From positions 2,989,704-3,053,703 of the forward strand of contig CAJNDT010000001.1 of the NCBI GenBank assembly GCA_905221615.1: a DNA stretch of 64,000 nt. Direction: 5' to 3'. Both the position numbers and the translations under genes were made by a program. This document shows positions 56,001 to 64,000 of the stretch, one piece after another. The notes under the pieces are model-generated. The model made no database searches. It saw nothing but the letters and a program-made list of their open reading frames with translations, and was not told the DNA's origin. Positions within the stretch are counted from its first letter, which is position 1. Each line of letters begins with the position of its first letter. This DNA comes from Symbiodinium sp. CCMP2592 (taxonomy: Eukaryota; Sar; Dinophyceae; Suessiales; Symbiodiniaceae).

Positions 56001-56850
56001 AGTAGTCCCGCATGGCCATCACACCGATACTGAAGATAACTAAACGGGCGACGATGCAACACGAAAACACTTTGTGTCTGCCCGAACAAAGCAGGGACAG
56101 CACAGGGAGGACCACGGCAAATGATCGTCGTGATACCAATCCAACCATGCCAACGACAACAATAAAGACAATAATGACACCTGACCAGTGGTGAAAGCAA
56201 CGACCGCAGTAATCATACACGCTATGGCCACAGTCTTCTGATATGAGTGATAATGTGACACTGATAATCCCAAAATATCGGAAATGAAGCAAGAACAACA
56301 GCAGTCTCAAAACACGACGTCACAGAGACAGCGACAAGAGTACAAAAGTAGGAGTGGGCCTGAATTTCATTGAAATGCCATGGGTTGCATGAACCAGCAA
56401 GTGCCAGCACTGCCAAGTCACGCGGCCGCTGCGGGCCTAAGTTGATGAAACGAGTGTTGCAATTTCACGACGGGCAGAAGACTGCATCGCTCTTGCGAGG
56501 ATAGCTGACTAACTTTCCCAGAAAGGCGCCGAAGATTGCCAATCTCTCGGTGCCACCTCCACGGGTGCCTCGGGCGCCATCCTCGCCTTGCCAAGGACAT
56601 AAGCCAGATGCAAAGAGCCGGGTCACAGCAAGCACCAGATTCCAGATTCAATAGGTTGGTGATCCAAGCAACTCATGAAGAACATAAGCGTCCCCCACTC
56701 CTGCACAAGATGGTGCCACTGTGCACATAGCAGGTACGAACAGGCATGACAGCCATGCACACGTGTGAGAGGCCGAGTCCTCCTCCATCAGGCCGAGCGT
56801 TGCACGTCGATTGCCTAGATTTTGTAAAGGACACCAAACTTATAACGCCT
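56000..56850. other. Stretch without a recognised gene
   Basis: Only short frames without motifs; part of it may be downstream exons or untranslated sequence of the exon at 57.15 kb. Confidence 0.3.
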
Positions 56851-56904
56851 GTGCAGAGCCTACGGCGCTTTGATGTACCAGCACGGAGCCCCAGCGGTTG
56901 TCTG

Positions 56905-57152
56905 CACAGATGAAAGGGCAGCTTGAACGATGCAGGCACGGCACCGGTGATGTAGCCGATGCAGTCACCTGTAGCACCGACGATACACGGCGTGCCCACA
57001 GATGCTGAGCATGCGCGCTGCATATTTGCTAATTCCTCCGAGATTCTGGGTATGTCGACCACTGTACAGTCTTCCCGGTCCTCCCAGCCGGCCACATAAA
57101 CTGGGCCTTCCAACTGCTGAAAGAGCCACTTCATGTACCTCGGATGCCACAT
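56905..57152 (-). other. Exon-like segment of an unrecognised gene
   Basis: The minus strand encodes WHPRYMKWLFQQLEGPVYVA, EDREDCTVVDIPRISEELAN and GTPCIVGATGDCIGYITG without a break, ending near a possible splice site after ASFK. Protein-like composition over about 80 codons; no family recognised. Confidence 0.4.
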
Positions 57153-57159
57153 CGTGCTG

Positions 57160-58586
57160 CTGGTCTTTAAGCTCTGGCTGTCTCAGAACAATCTGCAGAC
57201 ACGGAACTCACGCACCCGGCAGCGTTCTGATTTGGTACCCGAGACGACTGCAACCATGCCCACCTTGGAAGAGGTAATCGCAAAACATAGCAGACACAGC
57301 ACAGTTCCCCGGCAGCATTCAGTGGATGCCGGTCTGAACGAGCTGTCTGCTGTGACGTCGACTTGACGTCAGAGCATGTCACCCATGGACGAATCTGTCG
57401 TCGATGACGGAACCACTGTTACCAATCATGCAGCTTCGTTGATTCATCGTTGCGATGTTCAGTACGACCAAGGCCGGACGTTTCGCGAAGTGCAAGCGAA
57501 GATCAAGGAATCAGTCTTAGGCTGTTCGACTTACCCAGGTGCCTTCCGCTCTTTTTCCTTGTGAGATGTCTATAATGCAAGGATTTCTACGTCACGTCCT
57601 TTGTGGCTCAGTCCCTCTATCGGCCTTTAAGTGGCCACGAAGAATGCATTTTCTTTTAAGGTGGAGATGCACATCCTTGCGCAATCATAGTGCCAACAAA
57701 CTCTGCAAGGCAACATATCTAATCATACCCATATGTTGCTGTTCGCCACAAAACCATGAGCCCCTCTGGGATAAGCCGCATGTTCGAGCGTAGTCTGGCA
57801 ACGCCATTCTTGCTGGATTCTATATGTCAAATCAAGTTACATTGGCGATCATCGATAGTAGATAATTGCTTTCCGCTCCAAAATTCTCTAACGAGCTGAT
57901 GGAACCACGAACTTCGGCGGTGGCCCAGCATGGCAAACCTGCGGGCTATTCTAGTGGAGACAGGCTGCATACTGGACAATGGCACCGGAAGAGCGTTCCA
58001 ATTTCTTCCTCGACAGATCACGACCCTGAATAATGATCCGCCAGCACAAAGTCTAAGTCTGTCTCAGTGTTGCAACTGCCGTGCGGTGAGCTCCTCGTGC
58101 CACCCTGCTTGCCCAGGGCATACGAAATCTCGCCCTCGTCTCGAAAAGTCATGGTATCCTGCCCACAGAATATAAACTTCTGGGCGAGGTGTCAGCATTC
58201 TGTCCCCAAACCACGCATCACGAAATGTCAGCATGCGAAGCAATCAGATGTAGTCGAAGCACCGTTCCCCAAGTGGCCGTTGGGTCCTGCGGGGCATTGC
58301 AAGGTGATTCCTGGTCTGTCCGCATGACACTGAGCGGGCAATGGCAAAAACCGTTGCAGTGCAAGCCGACCTTGTACTTGTCACGACTGATGATCTTGGC
58401 CGGCGGGTGTTAAACACATGAGACTGGGATGCCTATACTTCAGTTCGGACCTTTGGACTAAAGACTTGCCTTCGGCAAGGGGTCGAAACATAGGGCCCTA
58501 AATATGGGTTGCCATACTATTTTTTGGGATTCCCACGTATAAACACACACGAGAAGGAGAGAGAGAGAGACCCAAAACCAAGGCTT
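57160..58586. other. Stretch without a recognised gene
   Basis: Short frames only (for example minus about 57,970-57,850, RRFAMLGHRRSSWFHQLV). A (GA)n run lies at about 58,555-58,570. Confidence 0.3.
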
Positions 58587-58589
58587 CTA

Positions 58590-59020
58590 GGAAGGTATCT
58601 GTGCTCGAGTTTGCTTAGAAAGGCATGCTGGGATTCCCTCCCGTCCGGGCACGTCATAGCAAGCCGCGGCCTGGGCCCCCAATAACATCAGGCGAGCCAC
58701 CATCTCGCGCACCGAGGCAAAGTAGCCGGACATTTTCGTTTCGACAGCGCTGAGCACTTTCAGTTCTGAGCCGCGTCGACCGCGGATGCTACCTAGACCG
58801 CATTTGCACACAAATCTTGATAACATCATTGGACCTCCTATTGGCTCAGGCAATATTTCTTGACATACGCATTCAAACAATGTTCCTATAGCTTCCGGGA
58901 TGAGGCGGCCAAGCTTAGCACCCGCTGCCATGCCATGGCACCGAAGATGGCCAGGCGCTGCGCTTTCGAGAGATCCGTGTCGATGAAGACCTCTCTGTAT
59001 GGACCCCTCCGGTCCGGGCT
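58590..59020 (-). other. Exon-like segments of an unrecognised gene
   Basis: Two frames look coding on the minus strand: about 59,020-58,930 (REVFIDTDLSKAQRLAIFGA) and about 58,915-58,600 (IPEAIGTLFECVCQEILPEP; SVREMVARLMLLGAQAA). They could be exons or a frameshifted single exon, immediately left of the broken retroelement. Confidence 0.3.
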
Positions 59021-59037
59021 GATGCCCATCGAAGACC

Positions 59038-59496
59038 CACAACAAGCGCTGCGCTAACGAGTTAGCCCAAAATCCTACTTAGGGTGCAGTGGCTCCTTTT
59101 TGGATGGTCGAGTCGCATAGAATGCGCCTGGCCGAGCACACCGCCCCGAAAACCGGTGCCGGTGCCGGGGTGCGCACTTCTGCGTCCGCCCCGGACAACC
59201 GCCCGGTAAGGCGGGTGACGGCCGTATATAAGTCGATTTAAAGCTCCAGGGTGGAGAGGGCGGGAACTGAAAATTTGAGGCGATCGAGCCGGCAATCTGC
59301 GGTCGATCGCTAGCCCTTGTTCCTACTCGCACGCGTGCGCTACACAACAAGCGCTGCGCTAACGAGTTAGCCCAAAATCCTACTTAGGGTGCAGTGGCTC
59401 CTTTTTGGATGGTCGAGTCGCATAGAATGCGCCCGGCCGAGCACACCGCCCCGAAAACCGGTGCCGGTGCCGGGGTGCGCACTTCTGCGTCCGCCC
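59038..59496. repeat. 154-nt direct repeats, likely end structure of the right retroelement
   Basis: Copies 59,038-59,191 and 59,343-59,496 (CACAACAAGCGCTGCGCTAA to TGCGTCCGCCC) differ at one position and are 305 nt apart. Between them is a 151-nt segment with CCGTATATAAG. A repeat-spacer-repeat block at this side is what a B1-A2-B2 end of a minus-strand split-repeat element would look like; the matching outer repeat would lie beyond 64,000. Confidence 0.9.
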
Positions 59497-59530
59497 GGCG
59501 CACCCACCTCCCATAAGGTGCCGGCACTGA

Positions 59531-59870
59531 CTACCAAGAAGCAAGGTCTAGCAGCCTCTCAGGAGCCTCATGGCAGGCGTAGTCGATGTCGGACGCCGCT
59601 CGCCCGAGGATCACCATGACGTCGTCCACCGGTGCCCGAACGCGGCGCCATCCTTCACGGGCCGCTCTGGAGTCGTCGCCCCGAGAGACGGCGTCGGAAA
59701 CATTGGCGGCGGAGGGGACCCTGTAGAACTCGGGGCACTGAGGGCGAACTGCCCAGCGACATTGTCGATGAAGGCGATCCAGTGTTGGGGCAGCCGGGCT
59801 TGAGGTACTCGGGCTTGACGACGAGCCCATGAAGCTACCGCCGCCTGGCTCGCGGCTCGGCCCCACCACG
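59531..59870 (-). pseudogene. RNase H C-terminal part of the right retroelement
   Basis: The minus strand has HWIAFIDNVAGQFAL in one frame and VPSAANVSDAVSRGD, GWRRVRAPVDDVMVILGRAA and LLDLASW with a stop at 59,531 in another. This is the end of the RT/RNase H polyprotein. The N-terminal half of RNase H is missing at its upstream side, where plus-strand RT sequence starts. It lies next to the terminal repeats, as expected for a 3' end on the minus strand. Confidence 0.7.
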
Positions 59871-59899
59871 TCCGGGCGACATACTGCACGGAGGATCGC

Positions 59900-61015
59900 C
59901 CGCACCCTTTTCAGGGCCCCCTCCTACTGGATCTACTCCAGAGGGCGAATTACCCCGCCGTCCAAGACCTGAGGGACGACCTCGAGGACGGCTTCGACAT
60001 GCTCGGCGAGGTCCGTCGAGCACCGGGCTGGAAGGGCGGTACTCCAATCCCGCTCCCATAGACCGTCTTCGCCGGGAGAACCCGTCCTACGTGGCGGCCA
60101 AGACGCGTCGCCCCCAGGACTCGGAGCACACCCTGGCCCTCAGGGAGGAGCTCGTTAAGGACGCTCGGCTGGGGCGCGTCATGGGCCCGTGCCGGGCGCC
60201 TGATGGATGGGGCGTCTCCATGGCGTCCTTGCCCGAGGTGGCCGATACCGCCTCCTCGCACCGCCGGGGGGCGACTGCTTCGCCGCGCTCTCCTTCGCCA
60301 TCACCCAGCTCGACGAGGTGACCTCAAGCTGCGTCGAGGCGAGGACTGGCGAAGGTCTGGCCACAACGCCACCATGCGGGCGCACGACGTCCCCACGCAC
60401 CACTTCCTCGGGGACATCGTGGACATCATACGCCGGGCGATGGCTTCAGGCTGGGACCCTGTGCTCTTTGGGCACGACCTGCAGAACGCCTACCGCCAGT
60501 GGGCGGTGAAGTTCCCGAATCATTGCGGGACGTTCCTCCCGACAGCCGCCGGAACCACTCTCTGGTTCCACTTCGCCATGTGCTTCGGCGCGGCGGCGAG
60601 TGTCTGGAACTTTAACAGGGCGGCTGACGCCGTCCAGATGCTGGCCCGGGCGTTGCTCTTGGTCCTCTTCGGCCACTTCGTCGACGACTTTAACGGCGTG
60701 GAGGACAAGTCGGAGGCCGACTCCGCCCACTTCGCCCTGGCCGACTTCTTCGCCCTTCTGGGCCTCCAGACCAAGCCGTCCAAGGCTCAGCCACCGGCTC
60801 AGGAGCATGTGGTCCAAGGCGTCTCGGTGCGGGTGGCCCAAGAAGGCGTCGAGCTGCGCCCCACCGCCGACCGAATAGAGAAGATCCTCAAGCAGATCGA
60901 CCACGCCCTGGAGACCGGAGCCTTGAAACCGGATGTGGCGTCCAAGTTGGCCGGCAGCCAGTCGGTTCGGCTGCACCGGCCGGGCAGCCATTAAGCCGCT
61001 CTACGCCAGAGCGGC
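59900..61015 (+). pseudogene. Reverse transcriptase in opposite orientation to the rest of its element
   Basis: Plus-strand pieces in changing frames: LDLLQRANYPAVQDLRDD and FDMLGEVRRAPGWKGG (about 59,930-60,050), ENPSYVAAKTRRPQ and GRVMGPCRAPDGWGVSMASLP (about 60,080-60,230), RRGEDWRRSGHNATMRAHD, the catalytic Asp segment HDLQNAYRQWAVKF (about 60,475), FGAAASVWNFNRAADAV and the active site HFVDDFNG (about 60,675-60,700). The thumb (DVASKLAG) and, after a frameshift, AAIKPLYARA close it at about 61,015. At least three frameshifts make it non-functional as read. RNase H, which normally follows, lies on the other strand at the wrong end. Confidence 0.85.
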
Positions 61016-61159
61016 GCCTGGTGGGCCGTAATTGGAGGGCGACCTGCGCAAGAAGGTGGGCCACCTCCAGCCGGGGGACCAGGTCCCGGTCCGCCACGTA
61101 GGAGAACGGCTGGGGCTTTGTGCTCCTCTTCGAGGGCCAGCCATCACCTCCATCTCCTG

Positions 61160-62233
61160 GATCACCAGACGGCGATTGCGCACCATGTCGTGGCGCCAGT
61201 GGGCGCGGAACTGGAGCAAACCTTCCAGGGCCGGCTCCAGTACCGGCGGCGAGGTTGGCCAAAGTGGGGCGCTGCCTTCCAATGCTCCTCCTCAGACAGG
61301 CCATCGCCCAGGAAGGGGGGATCGGGCGGAGCGAAGTCCCAGCCTTGGGCGTGCCAGTGGCCCAGAAGCCACTGTATCGTCGACTCCCCCGGCGTCCTGG
61401 GGGACCCGGACTTCCACGGGCTGGCTGCTGCCAAGAATTCTCCCAGACGACGGAGGTGAAGGACGCCCTGGGCGTTTTGGAGCATAGCCTGGGGATGGTA
61501 GTGCCAAGAAGGTGCGAACTCCTGTGGCCGGCGAGCCATCGGTCCTCGGCGTCCTTCCAGCCCACTTGGGCTTGGGGCGGCCGTCTTCCGTCGGGGCCGG
61601 CGTGGTGGCGCAAGGCACCAGCACCTGCCCACGAGCCACCGACGGGTCGAAGGTGAGGCCGCCCAGGTCGAAGGAGTCGGCTGCCGCCCAGTTCCCCGCT
61701 AGTCGCAAGCGTGACCAACGGCCCAAGGGCGTCGGAGATGACCGCCGCGTCCGGCTGGGACATGACGACGTTCTCGAACAGGAAGGAGAGGCGGCGCCCG
61801 GCGAGAAGGGCGCGAAGCTCATCCATGAAGACGATGGCGTCCTGGAAAAGGCGCCCCCGATCGCCCTCGAGCCCAGCGCGGGAGCCAACTCGAGAAAAGT
61901 CCTGACATTGCCACCCAGAGGACCATGGTCTCGCCCCTGGGGTCGGCCTCCCGGATCAGCTTCGCCACCTCCTCCGGGGAGTCGTCTAGAATCTAGAAGG
62001 CTGCCCCTGTGCAGAAGCCAGGGCATGGCTGCCGAGGCGACCGAGCAGCACGCCCGGTCGATCTCCCAGGAAATGGCCACCAATGCTCCCCCGAAGGCGG
62101 ACGACATCAACCAAGGCGCTGCCCCAATGCCGTCGAAGGCGGAGAGGACGATGATTCTATCGCCCTTGGGCTTCCCTGGCGTGAGGCGAACCCGCTTGGC
62201 GGGGCTAGGGTCGGGTGGTGCGTCGAGCCTCAA
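61160..62233 (-). pseudogene. DNMT3-like C5-cytosine methyltransferase of the right retroelement, frameshifted
   Basis: Motif I is IIVLSAFDGIGAAPW (DNMT3-type), followed by a strand with SWEIDRACCSVA. Then, in other frames, PEEVAKLIREADPRG, motif IV CQDFSRVGSRAGLEGD (catalytic Cys kept; the residue before it is Gln rather than Pro) and motif VI FLFENVVM (about 61,780). The C-terminal part (EFAPSWHYHPQAML; WLLGHWH) is recognisable to about 61,350. Several frameshifts break it. Retrotransposons that captured DNMTs have been reported in dinoflagellates; such an enzyme could methylate the element's own copies. It sits between the recombinase-side ORF and the inverted RT. Confidence 0.75.
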
Positions 62234-62401
62234 GTTGACGCGGCCCCGTGCTGTCCCTAGCCACTTCTTGCCTCCCTGTACCTCGGACCAGCGCCCCGCC
62301 TGCTGGCTCTGGCCCTTGGCCGAGTCGGACTGCTCCCAGGACGAGGCGGACCAAGAGTGGGAGGCCCAGCCGTCCGAACCGGAATGCCCAGAGGGCGTCT
62401 C

Positions 62402-62752
62402 CTACTCGGCCGTAGGCGTGCCGCCCGTACAAGGGGCAGTCGGTGCCAAACCGGCGGCGCGGGCCGCGGCCCAGACGTTCCATTGCGCCCTGGCCTCCTC
62501 CCACATATGGGTGAGGACCGCCCTGGCGGTCGGCAGTTCAGTTCGGTCGGGGTCAGCTTGTGCTCGTCCCCCCCTGTCGTGACAAGGCCCGAGCGGGTCG
62601 ATGATGATTTCGGCGAAGCGCTCCGCCGTGGGCGCCATCAGGGCCAAAGTGGCCGTGCGATCCGAGCCGCGGGCCTTGAGGTAGCGCCGAAGGAAATCGC
62701 CCGCGCCCGCCTCGGTGACCAAAGCCGACGATGCCGAAGGAGATGCCGCCAT
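62402..62752 (-). CDS. N-terminal ORF following the recombinase in the right element
   Basis: An open frame starting MAASPSASSALVTEAG contains YLKARGSDR and AERFAEIIIDPLGP, similar to the segment after the recombinase at 19,562-19,880. It ends TPTAE at a stop near 62,402, just before the methyltransferase. I infer the start of the polyprotein of these elements; function unknown. Confidence 0.5.
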   Translation of the reverse strand: MAASPSASSALVTEAGAGDFLRRYLKARGSDRTATLALMAPTAERFAEIIIDPLGPCHDRGGRAQADPDRTELPTARAVLTHMWEEARAQWNVWAAARAAGLAPTAPCTGGTPTAE

Positions 62753-62902
62753 GACGGGCGAGGCGAAGGGCGGCGTTGAGGCTGCAAGAGAGGCTAAGGG
62801 AAGGGGGAGGGACGCAGCAGCAGACCGGCAAGAACAAGCAAAGCGACCGTCGGTCCCGCCCTGCTTTTTGGAGGGCGACCGCCAATCCGGCGGTTGAGCA
62901 GC

Positions 62903-63964
62903 TCAGTCGACGAGAGGCCTAGCCCCAGGTGGGGCGGAAATCTTGAAAAACTGGCGGGCCCCATGGCCACGTGGCCCGGTCGGAGTTCTGCTCCGTGGGT
63001 CGGAGCGATGGACCCGCTTGGTCTTCTCCAAGTAGATGAAGTGGGCGTCCTCGGGACCGCCGCCCCTGGGGGCAGGGCCGGGACGAATTGGACGGAGGGT
63101 AAGGCCGCCAGCTGGGCCGGTGGGGTCCGCCGATTCCGCCCCTTCCGCCTCCTCTGGGCGTCGGCTAAAGCGGGATGCTGCCCCGGCTGGGCCGCCGCGA
63201 CGACCTGGCCCGGGGCCAACTGCCCGGGCGCAGACGAGAGAGCCCACGACGGAGCTGATGGCGCCAGGGTCAGGGGCGCCGCGTTCGATGGCGCGTGACG
63301 ACCACCGCCCCAGAAGCTGGATCACCGCCAGAGGCACGCCCCCGTGCGGCCAGGAAGGTCGCTCCCGCGACGCGGCAGGCGTGGCCGCCGAAGACCGGCA
63401 GTTGCACCCCCGCCGGGTCCCTCCAGCTGACCTCGAGGCCAGCGGCCTCCAGCACCAGGGCGAGGCACGACAAGGACTCCGGCTTGGACCTGGTGTTGGT
63501 TGAGGTCCCCGAAAAGAGAGGCGCCGACGACTTAAGGCGCCCTGCCCTCTGGAGGCGAGCGAAATGTCTGAACATGGCGTGGACCGGGCACAGGGGGTGC
63601 GTGGCCACACCGCAGGCGCAGTGCAGCGAGCGGCGGGTCAACACCCGCTCGCCTCCCTGAGCGGTCTTGTGGAGCGGGAGCTCCAGCGTCACCAGGTGCT
63701 TGGTGAGCACCACGTCGCCGACCAAACGATCTCCCTGAGCATAAACCACGTGGCCAGCACAAGGACGTCGGTGGCGTGGGGGACGGCGACCGGGTCGAAG
63801 GCGAGGTCGCACCGGTAGGAGACGAGGACGCCCAGGTCGGCGAGGGGAAAGGCCTCCTTGAGGCGTGTGCCGGGGAGGCCACGCACGATGGACTTAACCG
63901 CCCTGTTGGCGAGGCGGCGCAAGACGGGCGGGACCTCCATGCAGGCCAAGGTCGTGCTCCTGGT
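62903..63964 (-). pseudogene. Tyrosine recombinase of the right retroelement, without its catalytic Tyr
   Basis: The first Arg is in WFMLREI (about 63,745), then LPLHKTAQGG, CPVHAMFRHFARL and HxxR in HACRVAGATFL. After a frameshift near 63,340 comes AVIQLLGRWSSRAIERGAP. Aligned to the intact enzyme at 19,890-21,608 (GRWGSAAIYRYV), the nucleophile Tyr position is Gly (codon at 63,280-63,278). The C-terminal tail (DAHFIYLEKTKRVHRS) is kept. Two frameshifts and the missing Tyr predict no activity. The 5' part of the element lies beyond the window. Confidence 0.8.
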
Positions 63965-64000
63965 GGCGGAAGGCGGCCAAGAAATACTCCTTGGCGCTGC

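Noticed and set aside
55642-56310. Asp-rich, His-rich and Ser/Pro-rich frames
   Set aside because: They are translations of a GAT/GGT microsatellite and poly-C tract in all frames.
61032-62582. Plus-strand open frames opposite the methyltransferase
   Set aside because: They arise from high GC content antisense to recognisable minus-strand motifs I, IV and VI.

Overview
The window looks like nuclear DNA of a dinoflagellate, most likely Symbiodiniaceae. Four things point that way. Introns that can be fixed by protein homology often start with GC and end in AG followed by G. Genes in the first 19 kb all lie on one strand. Tyrosine-recombinase (DIRS/PAT/Ngaro-type) retroelements are present, one with a C5-cytosine methyltransferase. 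A sequence 18/21 identical to the dinoflagellate spliced leader sits in the terminal repeats of one retroelement. No prokaryotic operon, rRNA or convincing tRNA was seen. A run of 100 N (19,462-19,561) marks a scaffold join.

Left block (1-19,461), all genes on the minus strand: a C5-methyltransferase-like gene leaving the window; a six-exon gene (7,493-1,931) for a Cys-motif, coiled-coil, Lys-rich protein; a decayed relative of part of that gene (9.7-10.1 kb); two large exons of an unrecognised family (13,546-10,872 and 19,461-18,169); and between those two a dual-specificity-phosphatase/ankyrin gene (17,913-14,505). About 25 copies of a 15-nt element, ACYYGGCC-NNA-GGCC as read on the plus strand, are scattered through exons and introns of this block. 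All have one orientation and none was seen right of the gap.

Middle (19,562-46,700): a DIRS-like fragment (gag-like remnant, intact tyrosine recombinase, start of the next ORF) ends at the gap. From 23.7 to 42 kb the DNA is intron-rich with short exons. The one clear gene is a mitochondrial PDK/BCKDK-type protein kinase (37.9-34.0 kb, minus); other exon-like pieces were not recognised. From 42.0 to 46.7 kb four different repeat families adjoin, including a 90-bp satellite.

Right block: a retroelement at 46,786-52,217 has textbook split direct repeats (A1-body-B1-A2-B2 on the minus strand) with gag, methyltransferase-like and RT/RNase H regions, but no recombinase. From 52.2 to 59 kb there is simple-sequence DNA with a few exon-like pieces. 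At 59,038-64,000 lies a second, broken element: recombinase, DNMT3-like gene and RNase H end on the minus strand, but the reverse transcriptase between them on the plus strand, best explained by an internal inversion.
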